Assembly (NCBI GenBank): GCA_002786915.1
Contig: PCUV01000114.1
Span: forward strand, 974 to 64,973
Reading direction: 5' to 3'
DNA length: 64,000 nt
Source: Comamonadaceae bacterium CG12_big_fil_rev_8_21_14_0_65_59_15
GTDB lineage: Bacteria > Pseudomonadota > Gammaproteobacteria > Burkholderiales > Burkholderiaceae_C
The position numbers and the translations under genes are program-made. Numbering within the stretch: the first letter of the stretch is position 1; each line of letters begins with the position of its first letter. Below the pieces are notes generated by a model, which was not told the DNA's origin, did not search any database, and saw nothing but the letters and a program-made list of their open reading frames with translations. Positions 42,754-51,118 of this stretch are shown here, piece after piece.

Positions 42754-44843
42754 CAGGTGGCCCCCCCAGCAGCGGCATCACCATGTTGCTGGTCACGCCG
42801 CTCAAAGCCCTTGAACCTGGTTTTCTTCAGGTGAATTGTCAGCAGGGAAATGCTCGCTGGCGTGATACCCGAAATGCGTGACGCCTGACCCAGGGTTTCC
42901 GGCTTGTGGCGGTTGAGCTTTTGCCGCGCCTCGATACTCAGGGCGCTGACCTGCATGTAGTCCAGGTCTTGCGGCAACTTCAGGTGCTCATAGTGTGCAG
43001 CGCGCTGCACGTCGTCTTTTTGGCGATCAATATAGCCTGAATATTTGGCGGCAATTTCGACCTGCTCGATCACCACGGCATCCAGCGCATCATGCTCCGA
43101 GGCCGCCCCTGATTCACGTGAAACAGCCTGCAACAATTCATCCGACCCGTATTTGCCGCCGTCCAAGGACATCAAGGATGAGTAACTCACTTCCGGGCGG
43201 CGCAATAGCTCCAACAGGTTGTACTCATGGTCAATGGCTTTGCCCAGCACCCGCTCCGACTCAGCTGCATCCAGGTTTTTGGGGCTGATCCAGATACTGC
43301 GTAGGCGCTCTGTTTCACGTGAAACAGCGTCGCGCTTGCGGCTGAATGCCTCCCAGCGCGCATCGTCCACCAAGCCCAGCTGGTGGCCCACTTCGGTCAG
43401 GCGCATGTCGGCGTTGTCTTCACGCAGCTGCAGGCGGAACTCGGCGCGGCTGGTGAACATGCGGTAAGGTTCAGAAACGCCCTGGGTGATCAGGTCATCT
43501 ACCAGTACACCCAGGTAGGCTTGGTCCCGCGCAGGCAGCCAGGCGTCACCCCCGTAAGACGCCGCACCCGCCGCGCTGGCGGCCACGTTGCCACCGCCCA
43601 TGGCGCGCACCTGCAAGGCGGCGTTGATGCCGGCAAACAAACCCTGCGCCGCCGCTTCTTCGTAACCCGTGGTGCCGTTGATCTGGCCGGCAAAAAACAG
43701 CCCGCCCAGCGCCTTGGTTTCAAACGACGACTTCAGCTGCGTCGGATCAAAGTAGTCGTATTCAATGGCGTAGCCAGGGCGCAAAATGTGCGCGTTTTCC
43801 AACCCCGGCATGCTGCGCACCAGCGCGTACTGAATGTCAAACGGCAAGCTGGTGCTGATGCCGTTGGGGTAATACTCGTTCGTGGTCAAACCTTCGGGCT
43901 CCAGAAAAATCTGGTGGCTGTCCTTGTCGGCAAAGCGGTTGATCTTGTCTTCCACGCTCGGGCAATAGCGCGGGCCCACGCCTTCGATCTTGCCGGTGAA
44001 CATGGGGCTGCGGTCAAACCCGCTGCGGATGATGTCGTGCGTACGTGCGTTGGTGTGCGTGACCCAGCACGCCATTTGCGCCGGGTGCTGTCTGGCGCTG
44101 CCCAAAAAGCTGAATACCGGCACGGCCGGGCCGCACGGCGCGCCGCCGGGAATGCCCGTCGCGCCTTGCAACGCCATGCCATCACCAGGCTGTTCGACAC
44201 ACTTTGAAAATTCAATGCTGCGGCCGTCCAGCCGTGGTGGCGTACCGGTTTTCAGGCGCCCCTGCGGCAGCTTCAACTCTTTGAGCCGCGCGCTCAAGGA
44301 CACGGCCGGTGGGTCTCCGGCGCGACCCGCGGCGTAGTTGTTCAAGCCCACATGAATCTTGCCGTCCAGAAACGTGCCCGCTGTCAGCACCACGGTGCTG
44401 GCCGCAAAACGGATACCGACCTGGGTCACCGCGCCCACCACCCGATCGCCTTGCACCACTAGGTCGTCCACCGCCTGCTGAAACAGCCACAGGTTGGGCT
44501 GATTCTCCAGCCGACGGCGAATGGCAGCTTTGTACAGGATGCGGTCGGCTTGGGCGCGGGTGGCGCGCACCGCCGGGCCCTTGCTGGAATTGAGGATGCG
44601 AAACTGGATGCCACCCTCGTCGGTGGCTGCCGCCATGGCCCCGCCCAGCGCGTCCACCTCTTTGACCAGATGGCCCTTGCCAATGCCGCCAATGCTGGGG
44701 TTGCAGCTCATCTGCCCCAGGGTTTCGATGTTGTGCGTCAGCAGCAGCGTGGCACAACCCATACGCGCCGCCGCCAGCGCAGCCTCGCACCCGGCGTGGC
44801 CGCCGCCGACAACGATCACGTCAAAGTGTTGTGGATAAAGCAT
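42753..44843 (-). CDS. mnmG: tRNA uridine 5-carboxymethylaminomethyl modification protein MnmG
   Basis: MnmG is the FAD partner of MnmE and modifies U34 of certain tRNAs. 696 residues, longer than the usual 620-660. [23 protein letters not shown] is the FAD motif, [20 protein letters not shown] and [17 protein letters not shown] are family signatures, and [19 protein letters not shown] is the second dinucleotide motif. The C-terminus continues beyond the usual end with [19 protein letters not shown]. Two parS sites (43111-43124 and 43311-43326) lie within the gene; their codons are part of the protein. Confidence 0.98.
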   Translation of the reverse strand: MLYPQHFDVIVVGGGHAGCEAALAAARMGCATLLLTHNIETLGQMSCNPSIGGIGKGHLVKEVDALGGAMAAATDEGGIQFRILNSSKGPAVRATRAQADRILYKAAIRRRLENQPNLWLFQQAVDDLVVQGDRVVGAVTQVGIRFAASTVVLTAGTFLDGKIHVGLNNYAAGRAGDPPAVSLSARLKELKLPQGRLKTGTPPRLDGRSIEFSKCVEQPGDGMALQGATGIPGGAPCGPAVPVFSFLGSARQHPAQMACWVTHTNARTHDIIRSGFDRSPMFTGKIEGVGPRYCPSVEDKINRFADKDSHQIFLEPEGLTTNEYYPNGISTSLPFDIQYALVRSMPGLENAHILRPGYAIEYDYFDPTQLKSSFETKALGGLFFAGQINGTTGYEEAAAQGLFAGINAALQVRAMGGGNVAASAAGAASYGGDAWLPARDQAYLGVLVDDLITQGVSEPYRMFTSRAEFRLQLREDNADMRLTEVGHQLGLVDDARWEAFSRKRDAVSRETERLRSIWISPKNLDAAESERVLGKAIDHEYNLLELLRRPEVSYSSLMSLDGGKYGSDELLQAVSRESGAASEHDALDAVVIEQVEIAAKYSGYIDRQKDDVQRAAHYEHLKLPQDLDYMQVSALSIEARQKLNRHKPETLGQASRISGITPASISLLTIHLKKTRFKGFERRDQQHGDAAAGGAT
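43111..43124. promoter_or_regulatory. parS-like site in mnmG
   Basis: GATTCACGTGAAAC has one difference from the parS core and a matching A after it. It lies within mnmG, 200 bases from a perfect site. Confidence 0.75.
43311..43326. promoter_or_regulatory. Perfect parS site in mnmG
   Basis: TGTTTCACGTGAAACA is the complete 16-bp palindromic consensus, within the mnmG coding region. It is the best ParB site in the window. Confidence 0.96.
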
Positions 44844-45252
44844 GGAATGTCAGAGCGTGGGCGCTACAGGGTCCGTAGCGCAAGGGAGGCGATTTTACGA
44901 GCCAGCGCCAGTTCGAGCGTGGCCCGTGTGCAATTCACCCGCAGCTACACGCGCCCAACTGGCCCACTGGTTGGCTGTCGGTGCGAGGTCAGAAAGACAC
45001 CGACGCACGGCAGGGCGACTGGGCCAGGCGCATGCGGTTTTGGGGCGAAAGCACGCGCGAAACTGAAGGCCAATGTACGCCAGCACCTCAGGCGCACGCA
45101 TTTCGCCCAATAGCCCGGTCGCCTGACCCCGTCGCCGCGCCGTGCGTAGATAACGCCGTTTCTCGCCCTGAACATGGCCCCCAAGACCATCGCCGATAGA
45201 CCCACATCAGAGGCACAATTCAACCATCCGCAACCTACCTTACACCCTCACC
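44844..45252. other. 409-bp intergenic gap between divergent mnmG and phosphofructokinase genes
   Basis: GC-rich, with no reading frame I would call a gene and no repeat or clear promoter motif. It must hold the two divergent promoters for mnmG and the phosphofructokinase gene, but I cannot place them. Nothing else is seen. Confidence 0.6.
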
Positions 45253-46467
45253 ATGGCATCCGGAAAAATTCTTGTCGCCCAGGGCGGTGGCCCCACCGCC
45301 GTCATCAACCAATCGCTCGTCGGCGTAGCGCTTGAAGCGCGCCGCTTTGGCCAGATTGGCCACATTTACGGCGCGCACCACGGCGTGCGCGGCATCGTCG
45401 ATGAAGACTTTGTCGATCTGACGCAAGAAACCAGCCACAACCTGGAGCACGTGGCCAACACCCCCAGCAGCGCGCTGGGCTCCACGCGCGACAAGCCCGA
45501 CGAGGCTTACTGCCGCGAAATCTTCAAGGTGCTGCAAGCACACCAGATCGGCCACTTTTTCTACATTGGCGGCAATGATTCAAGCGACACCGTACGCATC
45601 GTCAGTCAGGAGGCGCGCGCCGCCCACTACGCGCTGCGCTGCGTGCACATTCCCAAGACCATCGACAACGACCTGGTGGGAAACGATCACACGCCGGGGT
45701 TTCCGTCCGCCGCGCGTTTTGTGGCCCAAGCCTTTGCCGGTGCCAACCTGGACAACGCCGCCCTGCCCGGCGTCTATGTGGGCGTGGTGATGGGACGCCA
45801 CGCGGGTTTTCTGACGGCAGCGTCCGCCCTGGGCAAAAAATTCCCGGACGACGGCCCGCACCTGATCTATCTGCCCGAGCGCACCTTTGACCTGACGCAA
45901 TTCTTAAGCAACGTCAAGACCATGTACGAGCGCCACGGCCGCTGCGTGGTGGCCGTGTCAGAGGGCATCCACGACGCACGCGGCACGCCCATTGCCGCGC
46001 TGCTGGCCAAAGAGATGGAGCACGACGCGCACGGCAACGTGCAGCTCTCGGGCAACGGCGCACTGGCCGACCTGCTGTGCGAAGAGATCAAGTCCAAGCT
46101 GAAGATCAAGCGCGTGCGCGGCGACACCTTTGGCTACCTGCAACGCAGTTTCATTGGTTGTGTTTCAGACGTCGATCAGCGCGAAGCGCGCGAGGTGGGC
46201 GAAAAAGCGGTGCAGTTTGCCATGTGGGGCACACGCGACGGCTCCGTGGCCATCAAGCGCACCGGCTTTTATTCGGTCGATTACGAACTGCTGCCATTGG
46301 AAGAAGTGGCTGGCAAAACGCGCGTGATGGAAGATGAATTCATCGCCGCCAACGGCACCGACGTGACCGACGCGTTTCGGCTCTATCTGCGCCCGCTGCT
46401 GGGCTCGGGCATGCCCGACGCGTTCCGGTTGCGGCACAACCCGGTGGCACGGGTGCTCAAGCCCTGA
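45253..46467 (+). CDS. pfp: PPi-type 6-phosphofructokinase
   Basis: Phosphorylates fructose-6-phosphate, reversibly, using pyrophosphate. 404 residues. GKILVAQGGGPTAVINQSL is the N-terminal substrate loop. IGGNDSSDT replaces the ATP-enzyme GGDGS with an Asp at the discriminating position, and PKTIDNDLVGNDHTPGF has the Lys-Thr-Ile-Asp-Asn-Asp of the PPi class. GRHAGFLTAASALG and RGDTFGYLQRSFIG are later signatures. These residues indicate PPi rather than ATP as donor. It stands alone on the plus strand. Confidence 0.93.
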   Translation: MASGKILVAQGGGPTAVINQSLVGVALEARRFGQIGHIYGAHHGVRGIVDEDFVDLTQETSHNLEHVANTPSSALGSTRDKPDEAYCREIFKVLQAHQIGHFFYIGGNDSSDTVRIVSQEARAAHYALRCVHIPKTIDNDLVGNDHTPGFPSAARFVAQAFAGANLDNAALPGVYVGVVMGRHAGFLTAASALGKKFPDDGPHLIYLPERTFDLTQFLSNVKTMYERHGRCVVAVSEGIHDARGTPIAALLAKEMEHDAHGNVQLSGNGALADLLCEEIKSKLKIKRVRGDTFGYLQRSFIGCVSDVDQREAREVGEKAVQFAMWGTRDGSVAIKRTGFYSVDYELLPLEEVAGKTRVMEDEFIAANGTDVTDAFRLYLRPLLGSGMPDAFRLRHNPVARVLKP

Positions 46468-46901
46468 GCCGGACAAGCTGAAAACAATGGCCCCGGTTTT
46501 GCTTCCTCTCCTGCTGGGGCAGCGACGGGGGCCGACTTGCCACCGGCATCCGATCCAAGGCGAGCCCCCATCCCAACCTTCCCCCATAGAGGGAAGGAGC
46601 AATTTATCCACAGCACCCGAATTCTTCGCTCGATTTGCAACGACGCAATGCGCCTGGCAATGCCGCCAGAAGGGGGATATTTGTGATTTCCGCATCTCTT
46701 AGTGACTAAGGGCCCACTACTTGCTATTTTTTATAGAGCTGCCAACGCTTTAAGCTAAGGGGTTTGAGACACTTTTACTTTACAATAGTGCACGACACCC
46801 GGCACATGCTGGCAACCCCTGGCCAGCAAGATCAGCGCCGCTGGGTTAGCATTGTCGCTAAGGGCTCTCAGCCTGTCCCACCCTCTTGTCCAGGAAATTG
46901 A
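46468..46901. other. 434-bp intergenic region before the GST gene
   Basis: No gene. It contains one DnaA-box-like TTATCCACA (46604-46612), a piece of the Comamonadaceae-type dispersed repeat (about 46720-46760, GCTATTTTTTATAGAGCTGC), a 7-bp hairpin TGCTGGC/GCCAGCA (46807-46828), and a TACAAT that might be a -10 box at 46781. The promoter of the downstream GST-rquA pair is probably here. Confidence 0.6.
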
Positions 46902-47513
46902 ATGAAACTGTATTACTCACCCGGTGCCTGTTCTCTTTCACCCCACATCGTACTGAAAGAGAGCGGGCTGGCTTTTGAGGCCGTTGCCGCACCCACCAAA
47001 ACGCACAAGCTTGCCGACGGCACCGATTACTACACCATCAACCCGCTGGGCTATGTGCCGTTCTTGGCGCTGGACGACGGCCGCACCCTTCACGAAGGCC
47101 CGGCCATCGTGCAATACCTGGCCGACTTGGTGCCAGAGAAAAAACTGGCACCCCCCAATGGCAGCTGGGAACGCTACAAGTTGCAGGAATGGCTCAACAC
47201 CATTGGTACCGAATTGCACAAAGGCTTTTCCCCTCTGTTCACGCCGGGCATGCCCGACGAGGCCAAGGCGCTGGCCAAAACGCGCCTGGAAGGTCGGCTG
47301 AAATGGGTAGACGGCGAGCTGGCCGGAAAGAATTACCTCTTGGGCGACACCTTCACCGTGGCTGACGCGTATCTGTTTGTGGTGGTCGGCTGGGGCAAGT
47401 ATGTAGGCATTGACATTGCCAACTTGCCCCATCTGGGTGCCTTCATGGCGCGGGTGGCGGCACGTCCGGCAGTGCAAGACGCCCTGCGCGCTGAAGGCCT
47501 GCTTAAATCGTAA
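46902..47513 (+). CDS. Glutathione S-transferase
   Basis: A 203-residue two-domain GST. The N-terminal thioredoxin-fold domain is MKLYYSPGACSLSPHIVLKESGL (beta-class motif with Ser/Cys at the active site near residue 10), followed by NPLGYVPFLALDDGRTLHEGPAIVQYLAD with the cis-Pro and Glu-x-x-Ala/Ile turn that binds glutathione. The C-terminal helical domain ends FTVADAYLFVVVGWGKYV, typical of bacterial beta GSTs. The substrate is unknown. It is 14 bases upstream of the rquA gene. Confidence 0.93.
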   Translation: MKLYYSPGACSLSPHIVLKESGLAFEAVAAPTKTHKLADGTDYYTINPLGYVPFLALDDGRTLHEGPAIVQYLADLVPEKKLAPPNGSWERYKLQEWLNTIGTELHKGFSPLFTPGMPDEAKALAKTRLEGRLKWVDGELAGKNYLLGDTFTVADAYLFVVVGWGKYVGIDIANLPHLGAFMARVAARPAVQDALRAEGLLKS

Positions 47514-47527
47514 TCCGGAACCTCACC

Positions 47528-48280
47528 ATGACGTTTGAAAACCGGGGCCCTATGCAGGCCCAGGCCGCTGTGGCCAGCCGCACTTCTTTCAATCAACCGC
47601 CGGTGGTGGTGCCAGAGTATCTGGAGCAAACCTACTGGTGGGCCTACACCCACCCCAACGCCGTGCGGGTGTTTGAGCGCCAGTGGCTGGTGAACCTGAT
47701 TCTGTGGGGCAATTTCTCACGCCTGCGCGACCTGGCCCTCGACGAGCTGAGCGACGCGGTCAACGGTCGTCTGCTACAGGTGGCCTGCGTCTATGGCAAC
47801 TTCTCTGAAAAACTGGTCGAGCGCCTGGGCCCGGACGGCCATCTGGACATCATCGACGTGGCACCGGTACAAATCAAGAACATGCACCAGAAGCTGCGTG
47901 ACAAACGCCAGGTCACGATCTCGCAGCAAGATGCGTCGCGTATGCACTTTGACGACGCCAGCCACGACGCCACCTTGGTGTTCTTTCTGTTGCACGAGAT
48001 GCCCGAGGATGTGCGCCGCAAGACCGTGGCCGAAGCCCTGCGCGTGACCAAGCCCGGCGGCAAGGTGGTGTTTGTCGATTACCACCGCCCGGTGGGCATC
48101 AACCCGTTTCGCTACATCATGGTGCCGATTCTGACCACTCTGGAGCCGTTTGCCATGGACCTGTGGAACGGGCAGATTGCCGACTGGTTGCCGACTCAGT
48201 ACCAGCAGGTGCCGCTACAAAAAGAGGCCTATTTTGGCGGTCTGTACCAGAAAGTGGTGCTGACCAAGCCGAAGGACTGA
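47528..48280 (+). CDS. rquA: Rhodoquinone biosynthesis methyltransferase-like RquA
   Basis: RquA replaces the 2-methoxy group of ubiquinone by an amino group to make rhodoquinone, the low-potential quinone used in fumarate respiration. 250 residues. The signature segment is VPEYLEQTYWWAYTHPNAVRVFERQWLVNLILWGN, followed by LQVACVYGNFSEKL where a class I methyltransferase would have its Gly-rich motif I; that substitution is typical of RquA. VVFVDYHRPVGINPFRY lies near the end. It follows GST by 14 bases and precedes ccmA by about 130. The assignment is by recognition of the family. Confidence 0.92.
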   Translation: MTFENRGPMQAQAAVASRTSFNQPPVVVPEYLEQTYWWAYTHPNAVRVFERQWLVNLILWGNFSRLRDLALDELSDAVNGRLLQVACVYGNFSEKLVERLGPDGHLDIIDVAPVQIKNMHQKLRDKRQVTISQQDASRMHFDDASHDATLVFFLLHEMPEDVRRKTVAEALRVTKPGGKVVFVDYHRPVGINPFRYIMVPILTTLEPFAMDLWNGQIADWLPTQYQQVPLQKEAYFGGLYQKVVLTKPKD

Positions 48281-48408
48281 CAAGGCCGGGCAACCGGCAG
48301 ATGTCCACGTATCTTTTGACGTGCATCAAGTAACAATCTGTGCATGGTGCGCACAAACCTAGGGTTGACCCTAAAATCCGGCCCTCGTTGGCCCCCATCC
48401 GGATCATT

Positions 48409-49044
48409 TTGAAAGCTCCTTCCACCCTCACGTTTGACAAACTTGGTTGCTCCAAGGGCGGGCGCGAGCTGTTCAAAAATGTCGATTGCACGCTCACGTC
48501 GGGCCGCTGGCTTTACGTGGCGGGTGCCAACGGCGTTGGCAAAACCAGCCTGTTGCGCATGGTATGCGGACTGGCTTCCATCGGCGCCGGCGACATCTTG
48601 TGGAACGGCAAACCCATCCATTCGCAGACCGACGCCTACCACCAGGATTTATGTTACCTGGGGCACCTCAATGGCCTGCAAGAGTCCATGACGGTCGAAG
48701 AAAACCTGGCCTTCACCACCGCGCTGGCCGGGCGCGCCCTGAACCCCCATCGCAGCAAGGACGTGCTGGCCCGCTTTGGCCTGCGCGGGCGCTCCCAACA
48801 ACTGGTGCGCCACCTGTCGCAAGGCCAGAAGCGTCGCGTGGCGCTGTCGCGCCTGGCGCTGAGTCCGGCGCGGTTGTGGGTGTTGGACGAACCCTACGTG
48901 GCCATGGATGAAGGCGGCGTGAAGATGCTGGCTGACATGATTGCCGACCATCTGAAAGACGGCGGCCTTGCCGTGGTAACGAGCCACCAAAAGGTGCCGA
49001 TCGGCGACATCGCGCCGCACATGCTGGAGCTGCAAGCACGATGA
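48409..49044 (+). CDS. ccmA: Cytochrome c biogenesis heme exporter ATPase CcmA
   Basis: CcmA is the ATPase of the CcmABCD complex that releases holo-CcmE. I choose the TTG at 48409 (KAPSTLTFDKLGCSK), 211 residues; GTG at 48340 in frame would add 23 residues. Walker A is GANGVGKTSLLRM, the signature LSQGQKRRVALSRLAL and Walker B LWVLDEPYVAMDEGG. The ccm genes follow in standard order, with ccmB overlapping ccmA by 4 bases. Confidence 0.94.
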   Translation: MKAPSTLTFDKLGCSKGGRELFKNVDCTLTSGRWLYVAGANGVGKTSLLRMVCGLASIGAGDILWNGKPIHSQTDAYHQDLCYLGHLNGLQESMTVEENLAFTTALAGRALNPHRSKDVLARFGLRGRSQQLVRHLSQGQKRRVALSRLALSPARLWVLDEPYVAMDEGGVKMLADMIADHLKDGGLAVVTSHQKVPIGDIAPHMLELQAR

Positions 49045-49736
49045 GCCGATCCCTGCCCGCCATGGCGCTGCCGCAGGTCATGCTGGCCGTGCTCAAACGC
49101 GAAATTGCACTGGGCATGCGCCAAAAAGGCGAGGTGCTGACCCCGTTGATGTTTTTCATGGTGGTGACCAGCCTGTTCCCGCTGGGCGTGGGCGCCGAAA
49201 CCAATCTGTTGTTGCGCATGGCGCCGGGCATTTTGTGGGTCAGCGCGTTACTGGCGGCCATGCTGAGTTTGCAGCGCATGTTTGCCACCGATTACGCCGA
49301 CGGCTCGCTGGAACAGATGGTTCTGTCATCCACCCCGCTGGGCTTGCTGGTGCTATCTAAAGCGCTGGCGCACTTTCTGACCTCTGGCCTGCCACTGGTG
49401 CTGATTGCGCCGGTGCTGGGCTTGCAGTTTGGTCTGGACGGACGTGCGCTGGGGCTGCTGGTGTTGACGCTGCTGTTGGGCACGCCTACGCTCAGCCTGA
49501 TCGGCAGCATCGGCGCGGCGCTGACCTTGGGCGTACGCGGCGCAGGGGTTTTGCTTTCCTTATTGATCTTGCCGCTTTACATTCCAGTGCTTATTTTTGG
49601 CGCGGGTGCGGTAGAGGCCGATGCCGCCGGGCTGGGTATCGGCGGGCACTTGTCGCTGTTGGCTGCATTGCTGGTGCTGTCACTGTTCTTTTCGCCGATG
49701 GCTACGTCGGCCGCTTTAAGGATCTCGCTGGAATGA
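49041..49736 (+). CDS. ccmB: Heme exporter membrane protein CcmB
   Basis: A 231-residue protein with six membrane segments; the family signature MGLRQKGEVLTPLMFFMVV-like region is at the N-terminus (LGMRQKGEVLTPLMFFMVVT). GTPTLSLIGSIGAALTLGVRGAGVLLSLLILPLYIPVLIFG is the conserved central region, and LFFSPMATSAALRISLE the end. CcmB is the permease-like partner of CcmA in recycling CcmE. The gene overlaps ccmA and ccmC. Confidence 0.96.
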   Translation: MSRSLPAMALPQVMLAVLKREIALGMRQKGEVLTPLMFFMVVTSLFPLGVGAETNLLLRMAPGILWVSALLAAMLSLQRMFATDYADGSLEQMVLSSTPLGLLVLSKALAHFLTSGLPLVLIAPVLGLQFGLDGRALGLLVLTLLLGTPTLSLIGSIGAALTLGVRGAGVLLSLLILPLYIPVLIFGAGAVEADAAGLGIGGHLSLLAALLVLSLFFSPMATSAALRISLE

Positions 49737-50488
49737 AATCATCCGATATTCACTGGTTCAAGTTTGCAGCGCCACAAAACTTTTACTTTTTGGCCGGCAA
49801 GATGTGGCCATGGTTTGCCGGTCTGGCGACCATTCTGACCGTTGTCGGGCTGTACATCTCGTTTTTTGTCGCGCCGGTCGACGCGCAACAGGGTCAGGGT
49901 TACCGCATCATCTTTGTGCACGTGCCGGCTTCGCAACTGTCGATGTTCATTTACCTGGTGATGGCCGGTTGGGCGGGCTTTGGTCTGGCGTTCAACACGC
50001 GCCTGTCGGGCATGATGGCAACCGCGCTGGCCCCGACGGGCGCCCTGTTTGCGTTTTTGTCACTGGTCACCGGCGCCCTGTGGGGCAAACCGATGTGGGG
50101 CGCCTGGTGGGTGTGGGACGCGCGCCTGACTTCCGAACTCATTTTGCTGTTTCTTTACCTGGGTTTTATGGCACTGCAGGCATCCATCGATGACCCGCGC
50201 CGCGCCGACAAAGCGGGGGCCGTGCTGGCGCTGGTGGGCGCAGTCAATGTGCCAATCATTTATTTTTCGGTCAAATGGTGGAACACCTTGCACCAGGGGG
50301 CTTCGGTGTCCATGAAAGGCAGTTCCATGGCCAGCACCATGCTGACGGGCATGCTGATCATGGTGGTGGCGTTCTGGATGTATGCCATTGCCATCATTTT
50401 GCTGCGCGTGCGCAGCATCATCCTGGAACGTGAACGCCATACCGAGTGGGTACAAAACACAGTGAGGGCCGAATATGCAGTGGAATAG
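49733..50488 (+). CDS. ccmC: Heme-handling membrane protein CcmC
   Basis: CcmC hands heme to CcmE in the periplasm. 251 residues with six helices. The tryptophan-rich WWD domain is GKPMWGAWWVWDARLTSELI, flanked by heme-ligand His residues in FVHVPASQLSMFIYL and KWWNTLHQGASVS, as expected. The gene overlaps ccmB by 4 bases and ccmD by 14. Standard System I arrangement. Confidence 0.97.
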   Translation: MKSSDIHWFKFAAPQNFYFLAGKMWPWFAGLATILTVVGLYISFFVAPVDAQQGQGYRIIFVHVPASQLSMFIYLVMAGWAGFGLAFNTRLSGMMATALAPTGALFAFLSLVTGALWGKPMWGAWWVWDARLTSELILLFLYLGFMALQASIDDPRRADKAGAVLALVGAVNVPIIYFSVKWWNTLHQGASVSMKGSSMASTMLTGMLIMVVAFWMYAIAIILLRVRSIILERERHTEWVQNTVRAEYAVE

Positions 50489-50660
50489 TGTGTCCGAGTT
50501 TCTCGACATGGGCGGCTACGCCCTGTACGTGTGGGGCAGTTTTGGCTGCACCGCACTGGTGGCGGTGTTTGAAATCTGGCAAGTGCGCTCGCAACGCCGC
50601 GCTGTTTTACGAAACCTTTCCAACGATCTCGGGTCGAACGCCGACTTAAAGGAGTCCTGA
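50475..50660 (+). CDS. ccmD: Small membrane protein CcmD
   Basis: A 61-residue protein with one membrane helix (YALYVWGSFGCTALVAVFEIW) followed by a basic tail RSQRRAVLR, the usual CcmD layout. It helps release holo-CcmE from the CcmABC complex. It overlaps the end of ccmC by 14 bases and precedes ccmE by 3. Confidence 0.93.
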   Translation: MQWNSVSEFLDMGGYALYVWGSFGCTALVAVFEIWQVRSQRRAVLRNLSNDLGSNADLKES

Positions 50661-50663
50661 CAC

Positions 50664-51107
50664 ATGAAACCCCGTCATAAACGTGCCGCCATCATCATCG
50701 GCGGTGTGGCAGCCGTTGGTGTTGCCGCCTACTTTGTGCTGAACGCCTTCAACAGCAGTCTGGTGTTCTTTTTTACCCCCACCCAGGTTGCCGCAGGCGA
50801 AGCGCCCCAGAACCGCGCCTTTCGCGTTGGCGGCATGGTCAAAGAAGGTTCTGTCAAACGTGACAACCTGACCGTGTCGTTCATCGTCACCGACACCGCC
50901 AAGGAAGTGCCGGTGGCTTACACCGGCATCCTGCCCGACCTGTTCCGCGAAGGCAAGGGCGTGGTAGCGCAGGGTAAGCTCGACAATACGGGGCATTTCA
51001 CCGCCTCAGAAGTGCTGGCCAAGCACGATGAAAACTACATGCCCCCCGAGGCGCAACACGCCATGGACCAGGCCCAGCTCGAAAAAGCTGCCAAATCACT
51101 CAAATAG
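50664..51107 (+). CDS. ccmE: Heme chaperone CcmE
   Basis: CcmE carries heme covalently to the CcmF ligase. 147 residues. The N-terminal membrane anchor is [22 protein letters not shown]; the OB-fold beta barrel includes [21 protein letters not shown]. The heme-binding His is in [12 protein letters not shown], followed by the conserved Tyr (HDENY). It lies between ccmD and ccmF. Confidence 0.98.
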   Translation: MKPRHKRAAIIIGGVAAVGVAAYFVLNAFNSSLVFFFTPTQVAAGEAPQNRAFRVGGMVKEGSVKRDNLTVSFIVTDTAKEVPVAYTGILPDLFREGKGVVAQGKLDNTGHFTASEVLAKHDENYMPPEAQHAMDQAQLEKAAKSLK

Positions 51108-51118
51108 GACACCCCACC

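Noticed and set aside
46604-46612. A DnaA box as evidence for an origin before the GST gene
   Set aside because: A single TTATCCACA is expected by chance at this scale and no other boxes are nearby.
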